The position numbers and the translations under genes are program-made. The notes under the pieces were generated by a model. That model had not been told where the DNA came from. It did not search any database and saw nothing but the letters and a program-made list of their open reading frames with translations. A stretch of 64,000 bases of DNA from contig NZ_FWXV01000011.1 in assembly GCF_900176515.1 (NCBI RefSeq), positions 434,001-498,000 of the forward strand. Direction: 5' to 3'. This DNA is from Kibdelosporangium aridum (GTDB lineage: Bacteria > Actinomycetota > Actinomycetes > Mycobacteriales > Pseudonocardiaceae). Positions 8,285-17,079 of the stretch are shown here, one piece after another. The stretch's first letter is position 1; each line of letters starts with the position of its first letter.

Positions 8285-9468
8285 CAGACTCCTCGCGGCA
8301 GCGCTGTCTCGTCGAGCGGAAGGCGCGCAGTGACACGCCACTGGTTGCCGGGCTGCGGCCCCGCGGTCAACGTGCCGCCCAGTGCCGCGACCCTCTCGGT
8401 CATCCCGACCAGACCGTATCCCGGTGGCTTTTCGACGGTCGAGGTCATGTCGTTGCAGATATCGAGCACGATCTCGTCGTTCGCCACCCGGACCACGACC
8501 GTGACGCTGGACTGTGGCGCGTGCCGCCGTGCGTTGGTCGTCGCCTCCAGCATCACACGGTGGATGGTGCTCGCCAGTTCCGGCGGCACGGGCATCTCGT
8601 TCACGTCTTCGGGGATGTCCACTTCCTCGGCTTCGGACGTAGCCGAGCGGACAATGTCACCGAGGCTCGAACTGGGCAATGGGAGGGCGTGTTCGTTGCT
8701 ACGCAACATACCCACGAGCTTGCGCATGGCCACGAGCGCCTCCGTCCCCGCCTGCTCGACCTCGCCGTACACCTCGGCGGGATGCTGGGCGGGAACGTCC
8801 GGCCGTCCGGCGAGCGATTTGGCGGCCTGCACTCGCACCACAATTCCGCTGACGTAGTGGGTCACCAGGTCGTGCAATTCCCTGGCCAGTTGCAGTCGTT
8901 CGTTTGTGCGCATCTGTTCGACCTCGCGTAGATGACGGGTGTCGGCGTCCCGCAGGACGAGCCCCATCGCGAGCGCGACACCCCACATCAGCGCAGCTGG
9001 CACCGCCACCAGCGCCACCGGTGAGTCGATGCCGTAGCGCAGGACTGGCGCCGCGACAACTGCCAGCCCTGTGGCAGCTGCGAGCGTTCCTGCCTGAAGC
9101 GGTGGTAACCGCCGGCAACCCGCGCCCGCCAACAACGCCGCAGCCAGCACCTCGGTCACCATGGGCTCCGCTGTCCGCTGCAGTCCCAGATTGCTTGCGA
9201 CCACAGTGGACGCGGTACTCACCAGAGAAAGTCCTGTGACTGCCGCGCCAAGCCTGCCGATACGGCGGGGAAACCGACGCCGTAACACGGCCAGCACGGC
9301 GACCGCAGGCCCGACGGACGCCACCATGGACACGAACCCGGCAGCCAAGGCGTTGTCCGGCCGGCCCTGCCGGAGCGCGAGCACCGTGTCGACGGCGATC
9401 GCCACAGTCAAAACGACGATCTCCGCGACGAAGACGCTCCGCCGCGCCCGCGGTCCGGCTGCTGTCAT
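8284..9468 (-). CDS. NarL-type sensor histidine kinase
   Basis: 394 residues. About six N-terminal hydrophobic helices (residues 12-170) form an integral membrane sensor with almost no outer loop. The HisKA_3 dimerisation domain carries the phospho-acceptor His199 in RLQLARELHDLVTHYVSG. The HATPase domain has an N-box (LEATTNARRHAP) and a G-box (GYGLVGMTERVAALGG). DesK/NarX-like kinases of this layout often sense membrane state or small amphiphiles. It is directly coupled to the response regulator downstream. Confidence 0.95.
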   Translation of the reverse strand: MTAAGPRARRSVFVAEIVVLTVAIAVDTVLALRQGRPDNALAAGFVSMVASVGPAVAVLAVLRRRFPRRIGRLGAAVTGLSLVSTASTVVASNLGLQRTAEPMVTEVLAAALLAGAGCRRLPPLQAGTLAAATGLAVVAAPVLRYGIDSPVALVAVPAALMWGVALAMGLVLRDADTRHLREVEQMRTNERLQLARELHDLVTHYVSGIVVRVQAAKSLAGRPDVPAQHPAEVYGEVEQAGTEALVAMRKLVGMLRSNEHALPLPSSSLGDIVRSATSEAEEVDIPEDVNEMPVPPELASTIHRVMLEATTNARRHAPQSSVTVVVRVANDEIVLDICNDMTSTVEKPPGYGLVGMTERVAALGGTLTAGPQPGNQWRVTARLPLDETALPRGV

Positions 9469-9489
9469 GGCACCGATTCTCGCGGCAAC

Positions 9490-9939
9490 TCACCTGGAGT
9501 GCTTGACAGCGGCAATGTACTCGTTGGACGCAGGCAAGTAGCTCAGCACCAGTGCCACAACGGCGATCGCGCAGCTGCCGTAGCCCCACAACGAGTTGCC
9601 TTGTGTCGTGAACAACGAAGCGACCTGCAGCAACGTGACCACAGTGAGCACGACTCGCGCCCAGTTGCGGCCGGCCTTGAGCTTGAACGCCAGCCACAGG
9701 TAGAACAACGCGACCAGCACCGCGACGCCCACGGCGAACGCCTGGGCGACGGTAACCGCCTGATCAAGTTGCTCCTCGGTCATCTGAGTGTCCGACGTAC
9801 GCAGGGCATTGGCGAGCTCTTCCCGCGCCCCGAGCAGTAGGCCGGCTGACACCAGCGCCGAAACCGTGGAAACGAGAAAACCGAAGAACGCGGCAACGAC
9901 GGTAACCGGTGGGGTGATTTTCTTCGATGACGTAACCAT
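9490..9939 (-). CDS. Small integral membrane protein, function unknown
   Basis: 149 residues from ATG 9939 (MVTSSKKITPPVTVVAAFFG); a start at 9990 would add a polar extension. It has four predicted hydrophobic helices. Between helices 1 and 2 is a charged loop (GAREELANALRTSDTQMTEE) with an LDQAVTVAQ segment; this arrangement recurs in uncharacterised actinobacterial four-helix membrane proteins. It ends 22 bases before the histidine kinase start on the same strand, so it may lead a three-gene signalling operon and act as an accessory sensor. No family could be named. Confidence 0.7.
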   Translation of the reverse strand: MVTSSKKITPPVTVVAAFFGFLVSTVSALVSAGLLLGAREELANALRTSDTQMTEEQLDQAVTVAQAFAVGVAVLVALFYLWLAFKLKAGRNWARVVLTVVTLLQVASLFTTQGNSLWGYGSCAIAVVALVLSYLPASNEYIAAVKHSR

Positions 9940-10059
9940 GATTGGAGCGTATGGCGCGACGAAAGTGCCTGCAGTCCAAGACAAATCCATCTAGTACTTT
10001 TGGCCGACCCGACTGCGTGTCCGCGCCTGCACTGAGATCGAGGGAAGCGTGGGACGCTG

Positions 10060-10280
10060 TTGATGACCAGGTCGAGCAGGCGGTCAGCCTGCTGGGCCCG
10101 ACGGTGTCCGCCATACGGCTCCCATCACCAGCAGGACGTCGTCTGGGGTCAGCGCATCGCCGAGGCCGCGTTTGATCCGGATGTAGCCCGCGAGCCGTTC
10201 GAACCACTTGCGCATGGCGACCAGCGGTGGGTCCTGCTCGAGCAGTTCCGGCGCCCAGTCGACGAGGCGCTGCGCTGCGC
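10060..10280 (-). pseudogene. TetR-family repressor remnant (C-terminal part, frameshifted)
   Basis: With no start codon in frame, the minus strand reads LVDWAPELLEQDPPLVAMRK, then WFERLAGYIRIKRGLGDAL and TPDDVLLVMGAVWR, before a TGA at 10084. The next expected piece, QQADRLLDLVINS, continues in another frame. This is the C-terminal ligand domain of a TetR-type repressor with frame damage. The DNA-binding N-terminus is missing. Two palindromic operator-like sites and an aldo/keto reductase stub lie next to it. Confidence 0.55.
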
Positions 10281-10310
10281 CATGTGATCCCTTCCACTCC
10301 CGTTGCCAAA

Positions 10311-10356
10311 CGGAGAACTCTCCGCTAGCGTGACGACCCGAGCGGAGAACTCTCCG
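10311..10356. promoter_or_regulatory. Paired palindromic operators CGGAGA-AC-TCTCCG
   Basis: Two identical 14-base sites, at 10311-10324 and 10343-10356, each have 6-bp arms around AC, with centres 32 bases apart (about three helical turns). They lie between the TetR remnant and the divergent aldo/keto reductase stub, where a TetR operator is expected. Confidence 0.65.
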
Positions 10357-10388
10357 TTTCGGGGTAGACCATCCCCGGAGGCAGCCTC

Positions 10389-10553
10389 ATGCGTTACATC
10401 AAGCTGGGCAAAACCGGTCTCGACGTGTCCCCGATCGCGATCGGCGCGATGACCAACGGCGAGCCTGAGCGCCACCAAGCTGCGGCGCCCGATGCGCCCC
10501 GGCCCCAACGGCAAAGGCTTGTCCCGCAAGTCGTAACTCCTGGCAATCCATAA
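10389..10553 (+). pseudogene. Aldo/keto reductase stub with internal deletion
   Basis: ATG 10389 follows CCGGAGG. The first 22 residues (MRYIKLGKTGLDVSPIAIGA and MT) are a textbook aldo/keto reductase start. The next family-like piece, ATKLRRPMRPGPNGKGLSRK, is read in a different frame at 10465-10536 and then stops. In intact members this piece lies roughly 60 residues further on and is followed by about 220 more. An internal out-of-frame deletion and a 3' truncation therefore destroyed the gene. The control region with both palindromes survives. Confidence 0.65.
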
Positions 10554-10565
10554 AGGAGCAAGTCA

Positions 10566-10950
10566 ATGTTTCGCCGTACCCAGGCCGCCACCGTTCCAGG
10601 GCTCGCAGGCCAGCATCGACAACGGGCAGATCCTGTACCACCTGATCGGTGCGCAGACCACGATCGTCTGCGGAAACCTGTTGTCGATCCTCGCGGCCTC
10701 CTTCCGTGGCCGCCTGGGCATGTCACGGGGAGTCGCGCGAGCCTTGCTCGTGCTCGGCGTGATCGGTTTGCTCGGGTTCGCCGCGTTCATGATCGATGTC
10801 CGAGGTGGCATCAATATCGCCATCGGCCTGTTCGAACGGCTCGCCATCTACCCGATTGTCGCCGCGCACGTGGTGTTCGGTGTCTCGCTGCTCGCCAGCC
10901 GGGCGGCACGCACAGCCATTGTCCCCAGCACAATTCCCGCGACGGCGTGA
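10566..10950 (+). pseudogene. DUF998-like membrane protein remnant
   Basis: An ATG at 10566 follows AAAGGAGCAAG, but its frame turns into nonsense after a few codons. The coding-looking frame starts near 10594 (SQASIDNGQILYHLIGAQ) and continues with two or three hydrophobic helices (ALLVLGVIGLLGFAAFMI, GLFERLAIYPIVAAHVVF) to TGA 10950. The layout recalls the end of DUF998-type membrane proteins. It is probably a frameshifted remnant. A shorter protein from the in-frame start at 10681 is possible. Confidence 0.4.
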
Positions 10951-10960
10951 GGACGTGACC

Positions 10961-13096
10961 ATGTTGAGAGCACTCGTTCTCGTGGCTGCTTTGCTGGCCA
11001 CGGGATCCGCCCTCCAGGCCGAGGCCGGCCAGCCGCTGGCGATCACCACCGTGGCCAACCCGCGCCCCGAGTTGATCAGTGGAACCCGGACTCTGCTCAG
11101 GATCAGCCCGGCCGCACCCGGTCTGCGGGTGACCCAGGACGGCCGGGACGTCACGACCGTGTTCCAGTCCCAGCCCGACGGCAGCGTGCTGGGACTGGTC
11201 ACCGGACTGACGCCGGGCAGTCACCAGATCACGGCGACCGCTCGAAACGGGCACGGGACAGCGCGTCTGACGGTCCGTCCGAGCACAGGCCCTGTGTTCT
11301 CCGGACCTCAGCAGCAGCCGTTCTTCTGCGAGACAACGGCTTTCGGTCTCGAACCGGCGACCCAGCCGGATTGCTCCGCACCGGCGGTGGTGAGCTACCA
11401 GTACCGGAACACCGCTGGCCGGTTCGCCCCGCTGGCTGACCCGGCTTCCCGACCGGCAGATCTGGCGACGGCCACAGTGGACGATCGCAGCGTGCCCTAT
11501 GTCGTGCGTGTCGAAACAGGCACCATCGACCGCGCTGTCTACCAGATCGCTGCGTTGACCGACGGTGCGACGCCGTCCGCGCTCCGGCCAGAGCCGGCGT
11601 GGAATGGCAGGCTTGTGTATTCGTTCGGTGGCGGCTGCAACGGTGGCTACCACCAAGGCAACTCGACCGGCGGCGTGCTCAACGACCTCATGTTGTCCCA
11701 GGGTTACGCGGTCGCGTCGTCGACGCTCAACGTGCTGGACCAGAACTGCAGCACCATGTTGTCCGCCGAAGCCGCGATGATGGTCAAGGAGCACTTCGTC
11801 AACACCTACGGCCCGGTGCGGTACACGATCGGCTGGGGCGGATCGGGCGGTGCGATCCAGCAGTACGCCATCGCCGACACCTATCCGGGAATCCTGGACG
11901 GAATCGTCCCAGGGGTGTCCTTTCCGGACCCGCTCAGCGTCATGCGGGTGACCAGTGACTGCGCCCTGCTGGAGGACTTCTTCGCCGGGCCTGGCGGGGC
12001 GTTCTCACCGGATCAGCGCCAGGCGATCGCCGGGTTCCCGGCCTACAGCAGCTGTGTCTCGTGGGACCAGTCCTTCGCCAACCGGATCACGCCGACCGGA
12101 AGCTGCAACAAGCAGATTTTCTCGGTCAGCAACGCCATCCCGGCCGAGGCGATGTGGAACCGCGACACGAACCCGGACGGCGTCAAGTGCAGCATGAACC
12201 AGCAACTGGCCAACCAGTTCGGGATCGACCCGCGGACCGGGTTCGCCCGCAGCGCGCTCGACAATGTCGGAGTCCAGTATGGGCTTCAGGCACTCAACGA
12301 CAGGCACATCACGATCGACCAATTCCTCACCCTGAACCAGCGGATCGGCGGCTTCGACGTCGAGGGCAATCCTGTTGGCCGCCGCACCACGGCGGACCAG
12401 CGCGCGTTGACCGCCGCATACCGGGACAACGTTCTCGTCTCCGGCTCGCTCGGGCTGCGCACCACGCCGATCATCGACCAGCGCACCAATCTGGACCACG
12501 GCGGGTTCCTCGGTGACATCCACACCACGGAGTGGTCATTCGTCATGCGCACCAGGCTCCAGCAGGCCAACGGCACCGCGGCCAACCAGGTGATCATCCA
12601 GAACCAGCGAACCCCGGACCAGACGGCGGAAGCCAGCCGGTACCAACTGGCGGCCATGGACCGCTGGCTGGCCGCCATAGCCGCTGACCACAGCCAGCGA
12701 TCGGCCCAGCAGAAGGTGATCGCCAACAAGCCGAGTGATCTGGGAGACGGCTGCTACCTCGCAGCGACCGAACGGATTGTCAGCCCGTTGACCTACCCCG
12801 CCAGCGGTCCGTGCGCCACCCAGTATCCAGTGGGCACGAACCCACGCCTGGTCGCCGGTGCACCCTTGGCGTTGGACATCCTCAAGTGCCGCCCGCGGCC
12901 CGTCGACTTCGCCGAGTACCGCGTCCCACTGTCCGCATTGGATAAAGATCGGTTGCGATCGACGTTCCCAGAGGGAGTATGCGACTACCGGGCACCGGGT
13001 GTCGGCCAGGTGGCTCCCCTGGGTAGCTGGCTCAGTTACGGCGACGGTTCGGTCGGCACGTTCGGTCACGCCCCACCGCCTATCCGGCTCCGTTAA
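10961..13096 (+). CDS. Secreted DUF6351/tannase-like esterase
   Basis: 711 residues from ATG 10961. A Sec signal peptide (MLRALVLVAALLATGSALQA) is followed by an Ig-like beta domain (to about residue 110) and then an alpha/beta-hydrolase-like region. That region has a GGGCNGGYHQGN oxyanion-type segment, a candidate nucleophile loop IGWGGSGGAIQQY, and a C-terminal TNLDHGGFLGDIHTTEWSF segment. Several Cys residues suggest disulfides. Members are tannase/feruloyl-esterase-like and of unknown substrate. The gene is followed by an 18-bp hairpin and heads a run of three secreted hydrolases. Confidence 0.8.
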   Translation: MLRALVLVAALLATGSALQAEAGQPLAITTVANPRPELISGTRTLLRISPAAPGLRVTQDGRDVTTVFQSQPDGSVLGLVTGLTPGSHQITATARNGHGTARLTVRPSTGPVFSGPQQQPFFCETTAFGLEPATQPDCSAPAVVSYQYRNTAGRFAPLADPASRPADLATATVDDRSVPYVVRVETGTIDRAVYQIAALTDGATPSALRPEPAWNGRLVYSFGGGCNGGYHQGNSTGGVLNDLMLSQGYAVASSTLNVLDQNCSTMLSAEAAMMVKEHFVNTYGPVRYTIGWGGSGGAIQQYAIADTYPGILDGIVPGVSFPDPLSVMRVTSDCALLEDFFAGPGGAFSPDQRQAIAGFPAYSSCVSWDQSFANRITPTGSCNKQIFSVSNAIPAEAMWNRDTNPDGVKCSMNQQLANQFGIDPRTGFARSALDNVGVQYGLQALNDRHITIDQFLTLNQRIGGFDVEGNPVGRRTTADQRALTAAYRDNVLVSGSLGLRTTPIIDQRTNLDHGGFLGDIHTTEWSFVMRTRLQQANGTAANQVIIQNQRTPDQTAEASRYQLAAMDRWLAAIAADHSQRSAQQKVIANKPSDLGDGCYLAATERIVSPLTYPASGPCATQYPVGTNPRLVAGAPLALDILKCRPRPVDFAEYRVPLSALDKDRLRSTFPEGVCDYRAPGVGQVAPLGSWLSYGDGSVGTFGHAPPPIRLR

Positions 13097-13107
13097 TTGC
13101 AGCAGTT

Positions 13108-13147
13108 CGTGAGCACCTCGACGTGATCCCACGTCGAGGTGCTCACG
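13108..13147 (+). terminator. 18-bp perfect hairpin terminator
   Basis: CGTGAGCACCTCGACGTG (13108-13125) pairs with its exact complement (13130-13147) across the 4-base loop ATCC, starting 12 bases after the esterase stop codon. Confidence 0.8.
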
Positions 13148-13343
13148 ACGATTGACTTGGCGTCGTCGCCTGGTTTCGCGCTACTCCTACTGTCCACTAT
13201 GGATCCCTTGTTGCCTTCACCAGCCGCTTGTCGGTCAATCCATTGTCGCTCCCTGGTTTCACGCCCAGCTGAAGCGGGTTGCCGACGCCGGACTCAGGAC
13301 GCTATCGATACACGTCGAAGATCCAATACGAACTGGGGTGCGA

Positions 13344-14906
13344 ATGAGAAAATTCCTTACGCTCGGCCTGACCGCGGTGCTCACCGTCGGCACTGCGGCG
13401 GCCGTCAGCACATCGGCGTACGCCGCTCCACAGCTTGAATTCGGGGCCTGCCCGCAAGATGTCGCGCAGGTGTACCCGGGACTGAAATGCGCGACGGTCA
13501 ACGTCCCGCTCGACTACTCGCGCCCGTTCGGCGCCCGGATGAACGTGCTCGTCTCGAGGCACGCCAGCACCAATCCGGCGAAACGGCGCGGCGTGCTGTT
13601 CGTCAACCCCGGCGGCCCCTCGGGTTCGGCAGTGATGCAGGCGGGCAAGCTGTCGCATCCGAACACGACCGGATACACCCGGCTGCCCAAGGAAGTGCTT
13701 GAGGCCTACGACATCATCGGGGTCGACTCGCGCGGCACCGGCCACAGCGAGCCACTGAGCTGCGTCGGCGAGGACTACTGGCGCCAGCTGCAGCCCGACC
13801 CGGACCTGCCTGAAGAGCGGGACAAGAGCTGGGAGCGCTGGAAGGCCTTCGCCCGCTCGTGCGCGGAGAAGAACGGCGACAAGCTGAAGCACATCGGCAG
13901 CCGCAACGTGATCCGGGACATGGATCACGTGCGCACACTGCTCGGCGAGGAACGCATCAGCTACCTGGGCTACTCCTACGGCACCTATCTCGGCAGCGCC
14001 TACGCCGAGCTGTACCCGGGCCGGGTCGACCGGATGATCCTCGACAGTTCGATGAACCCGGTGGAACCGCAGATGTGGTACCACAACTCGACCGGGCAGG
14101 TCACCGCGGGCGTTGCCCGCGAACGTGACTACCTGAACTGGATCGCCAGGTACGACACCGTGTTCCACCTCGGCAAGACCTACGAACAGGTGAACGCGGC
14201 GTGGCAGAAGATGCTCGGCGACTTCCGCAAGCAGCCGCGCGGGCCGCTCAAGAACGTCGGCGCGGTGGAGCTGATGGACGTCTACATCGCCAACCTCTCC
14301 CACGAGCTCTACTGGGAGCCGCTCGCGAAGGCGATGGCCGACTACGTGCTGCGCGGTGACGAACGGGCCGTGCTGGACTGGGCGACTCCCGCGGGCGGCG
14401 CGGCAGGCGAGAGCTTCATCGCCGGGATGATCTCGATCGCCTGCATCGACTCCGACGCCCCGGCGGACCGGACGAAGATCGAACGCGACTTCAGCGAGCT
14501 GGCCAAGACCAGCGATTTCGCCTGGTACAACGTATCGATCCCGTCCGCCTGCGCCAACTGGCCCGCCGGACACGACCAGCGCGTCGTGCCTTCGGGCAGG
14601 AACCTGCCGCCGATCCTGATGTTCGGCACCGACGGGGACTCCGCGACGCCGTACGTGAACACGGTCGCGATGCACAAGCAGCTGCCCAGTTCGGTGCTGG
14701 TGACCGAGCGCGGCTCGGGCACCCACTGCGTGTTCGGCAGCAACACGGCGATGGTCAACTGGGAGGCACAGCGGATCGGCAAGGAATACCTCGTCGACGG
14801 CGTGCTCCCGAACGGTGACATCGACATCGCGCCGCACCCGCTGCCGGTGCCGACCGCGGGAACCGCTGCGGCCGCACGCCCAGCCGTCCTTTCAGTACAC
14901 GCGTAA
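13344..14906 (+). CDS. Secreted S33-type alpha/beta hydrolase with TAP-like C-terminal domain
   Basis: 520 residues from ATG 13344 (MRKFLTLGLTAVLTVGTAAA), which gives a clean signal peptide ending near AYA. The protein starts FGACPQDVAQVYPGLKCATV, has the oxyanion segment VNPGGPSGSA, and the nucleophile elbow GYSYGTYLGSAYAELYPG. It ends in a TAP-like domain with MFGTDGDSATPYVN (Asp) and SGTHCVF (His). This is the layout of the Streptomyces tripeptidyl aminopeptidase/SlpD family and related proline-type exopeptidases. Probable role: extracellular peptide trimming. The S37-like peptidase follows after 63 bases, so a shared nutrient-peptide role is likely. Confidence 0.9.
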   Translation: MRKFLTLGLTAVLTVGTAAAVSTSAYAAPQLEFGACPQDVAQVYPGLKCATVNVPLDYSRPFGARMNVLVSRHASTNPAKRRGVLFVNPGGPSGSAVMQAGKLSHPNTTGYTRLPKEVLEAYDIIGVDSRGTGHSEPLSCVGEDYWRQLQPDPDLPEERDKSWERWKAFARSCAEKNGDKLKHIGSRNVIRDMDHVRTLLGEERISYLGYSYGTYLGSAYAELYPGRVDRMILDSSMNPVEPQMWYHNSTGQVTAGVARERDYLNWIARYDTVFHLGKTYEQVNAAWQKMLGDFRKQPRGPLKNVGAVELMDVYIANLSHELYWEPLAKAMADYVLRGDERAVLDWATPAGGAAGESFIAGMISIACIDSDAPADRTKIERDFSELAKTSDFAWYNVSIPSACANWPAGHDQRVVPSGRNLPPILMFGTDGDSATPYVNTVAMHKQLPSSVLVTERGSGTHCVFGSNTAMVNWEAQRIGKEYLVDGVLPNGDIDIAPHPLPVPTAGTAAAARPAVLSVHA

Positions 14907-14969
14907 CGCCGCACCACCAAGTAGTTGCCGCCAAATGACAAGCGACGTACGCACGAAAGGAAACTCAAC

Positions 14970-16355
14970 TTGTTAACCAGATTACGAGCAACTGCGGCGG
15001 TCGCGGTCGTCGCTGGGCTGCTCGGCCCGGTGGGTGCGGCGGGCGCCGCGCCCGAGGAGGACATCCTCGACCAGCTCAAGCGGATCCCGGGACTGACGGT
15101 GCTTTCCGAGGGCCCGCCACCAATCCCGGACCACCGGTACTTCGTACTCGGCTACACCCAGCCCGTCGACCACCGCCAGCCGCACGGAGCCACCTTCCAG
15201 CAACGGTTCCAGTTGGTGCACAAGTCGGCCGACCGGCCGATGATCCTGCACACCACCGGGTACAACCTCTACCCGACCTCGTTTCGCAGCGAACCGACGC
15301 AGCTCGTCGACGGCAACCAGATCTCGGTCGAGCACCGGTTCTTTCCCCCATCCCAGCCAGAGCCGGCGAACTGGGACCACCTCACCGTCTGGCAGGCGGC
15401 CACCGACCACCACCGGCTGGTAGCTGCTCTCAAGCCGCTCTACCCCAGGAAGTGGCTGTCCAGCGGGGCCAGCAAGGGCGGGATGGCCTCGATCTACCAC
15501 AGCCGGTTCTACCCGCTTGATGTGGACGGCGTTGTCGCGTACGTGGCCCCGAACGACCACATCAACGACGAGGACAGCGCCTACGACCGGTTCTTCGCCA
15601 CGGTCGGTACCGATGCCTGCCGCGCCGCGCTCGCCGACCTCCAGGTGGAGGCGTTCAAGCGCCGCCCGGAGCTGGTCGCTCTGCTGACCGAGTACGCGGC
15701 CAAGTACGGCTGGACCTACGACAAGATCGTTGGCAGCGTTGACAAGGCGTTCGAGAAGTCGGCGATGATGCTCGGCTGGGCGTTCTGGCAGTACTTCGGC
15801 CAGACCGAGTGCGGGAAGGTGCCTGCGACCTCGGTCACCACCGAACAGATCTACGAGTACATCAACGCCACCGTCAACTTCGGTTCCTTCGCCGACCAGA
15901 ACCTCGGTCAGATGACGCCGTACTACTTCCACGCGATGACCGAGCTCGGCTGGCCGCAGCCGCAGTTCGCGCACCTGCGTGGCTACCTCAAGTACCCAGA
16001 CTCGTCGACCGTGTACTCCAACGTTCCGGGTGAACTGCACCGGCCGCACCGCCCGGGTCCGATGCTCGACATGGACCAGTGGGTGCGTACCCAGTCACAG
16101 CGGATCCTGTTCATCAACGGGCAGAACGACCCCTGGGGTGCGGAGCGGTTCACGCCGAGTCAGCACGACTCCCACAGCTACACCGCACCTGGCGCGACCC
16201 ACGGGGCGCGGATCTCCCTCCTCGCCGGCAGCGACCGCATCGCGGCGACCGACATTGTGCGGCGCTGGGCCGACGTCGGGTTCCAGTCAGCCGGCGAGTT
16301 CCCCGCGGTCAACCCGAACGAGCTGGACGTCGTTCGAGCGCCGCTTCCGTTCTGA
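14970..16355 (+). CDS. Secreted S37 (PS-10-like) tripeptidyl aminopeptidase
   Basis: 461 residues. Start TTG 14970 is chosen because GAAAGGA sits 8 bases before it and a signal peptide (LRATAAVAVVAGLLGPVGAA) follows at once; TTG 14925 is less likely. The S37 nucleophile motif is SSGASKGGMAS, the acid is in INGQNDPWGAERF, and the histidine is in GATHGARI. RYFVLGYTQPVDHRQPHGAT and ISVEHRFFPPSQPEP are also typical of PS-10-type prolyl tripeptidyl aminopeptidases. It follows the S33-type peptidase in the same orientation and is closed by a 17-bp hairpin. Confidence 0.88.
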   Translation: MLTRLRATAAVAVVAGLLGPVGAAGAAPEEDILDQLKRIPGLTVLSEGPPPIPDHRYFVLGYTQPVDHRQPHGATFQQRFQLVHKSADRPMILHTTGYNLYPTSFRSEPTQLVDGNQISVEHRFFPPSQPEPANWDHLTVWQAATDHHRLVAALKPLYPRKWLSSGASKGGMASIYHSRFYPLDVDGVVAYVAPNDHINDEDSAYDRFFATVGTDACRAALADLQVEAFKRRPELVALLTEYAAKYGWTYDKIVGSVDKAFEKSAMMLGWAFWQYFGQTECGKVPATSVTTEQIYEYINATVNFGSFADQNLGQMTPYYFHAMTELGWPQPQFAHLRGYLKYPDSSTVYSNVPGELHRPHRPGPMLDMDQWVRTQSQRILFINGQNDPWGAERFTPSQHDSHSYTAPGATHGARISLLAGSDRIAATDIVRRWADVGFQSAGEFPAVNPNELDVVRAPLPF

Positions 16356-16364
16356 TCCTTCTCT

Positions 16365-16408
16365 CCTCGTGGGTGCTTTCCTTCCTCGGCCGGAAAGCAC
16401 CCACGAGG
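16365..16408 (+). terminator. 17-bp perfect hairpin terminator
   Basis: CCTCGTGGGTGCTTTCC (16365-16381) pairs exactly with GGAAAGCACCCACGAGG (16392-16408) over a 10-base loop, just after the S37 peptidase stop. Confidence 0.8.
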
Positions 16409-16475
16409 CGAGGTCTAGTCCTCGTCGGCCAAAGTCATCTGAAACCGCCTCCACGGAGATCATCGCGCTGCCACC

Positions 16476-16979
16476 ATGTGTCGCATGACGACAACTCCCA
16501 CCGAAGTGGCGACCCTGCTAGTCGAGATCGGCATGCTCACGGCATTACCGGACGAACTGGACGACGAACCGTGGGATGACGAGGACGTGCCGGAACTCCT
16601 CGTCGAGCTCGGCGTCGCGATCGCCGTGCACGGCGGCGACGTAGACGACCTCGAGACCAGCTACAACCACCTGCTCCAGGACGCCGCAGCCTGTTCCGGC
16701 AACGCCGTGACGATCACCGACGTCCGGCTCACCGAAGACGGCAAGCAACTGCACTTCGTGCGCAACGGCGTGCCGACCTACTGGCACGTCGAGCACATGT
16801 CGGACGAATACATGGACCACCTCGCGGTGTACGAGTTCATCCACCTGCTCGAACCGGACGACGACCGCAGGTTCCACGCGATGCCACTGCGGGACTCCGG
16901 CGAGGACAGCTACTACGTACTCGCGACGGACGAACAGGCGAAAACCCTCACGGACCGACTCGGACTCGACTTCGGCTGA
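16476..16979 (+). CDS. Small acidic protein of unknown function
   Basis: 167 residues from ATG 16476, with GGAGAT about 15 bases upstream; ATG 16485 is an alternative. The sequence is very acidic at the N-terminus (DELDDEPWDDEDVPELLVEL). It continues as a mixed alpha/beta domain (AVTITDVRLTEDGKQLHFVR, GVPTYWHVEHMSDEYMDHLA) with a tail like YYVLATDEQAKTLTDRLGL. No signal peptide, membrane helix or motif was recognised. The acidic, single-domain form is reminiscent of immunity or inhibitor proteins, but no toxin gene is adjacent. Confidence 0.65.
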   Translation: MCRMTTTPTEVATLLVEIGMLTALPDELDDEPWDDEDVPELLVELGVAIAVHGGDVDDLETSYNHLLQDAAACSGNAVTITDVRLTEDGKQLHFVRNGVPTYWHVEHMSDEYMDHLAVYEFIHLLEPDDDRRFHAMPLRDSGEDSYYVLATDEQAKTLTDRLGLDFG

Positions 16980-17079
16980 GCGCGGTCGCGGTCTACTGGC
17001 GACTGGGCAACAAATGCACCTGTACACAGGAAAAGCCCAGTCCCTGACCGTGAGCCGGACGGGCATCGAACGTGAGCCT

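Noticed and set aside
13302..14837. 511-codon minus-strand open frame
   Set aside because: Antisense to the S33-type hydrolase, with Arg/Val/His-rich low-information sequence and no ribosome site or domain.
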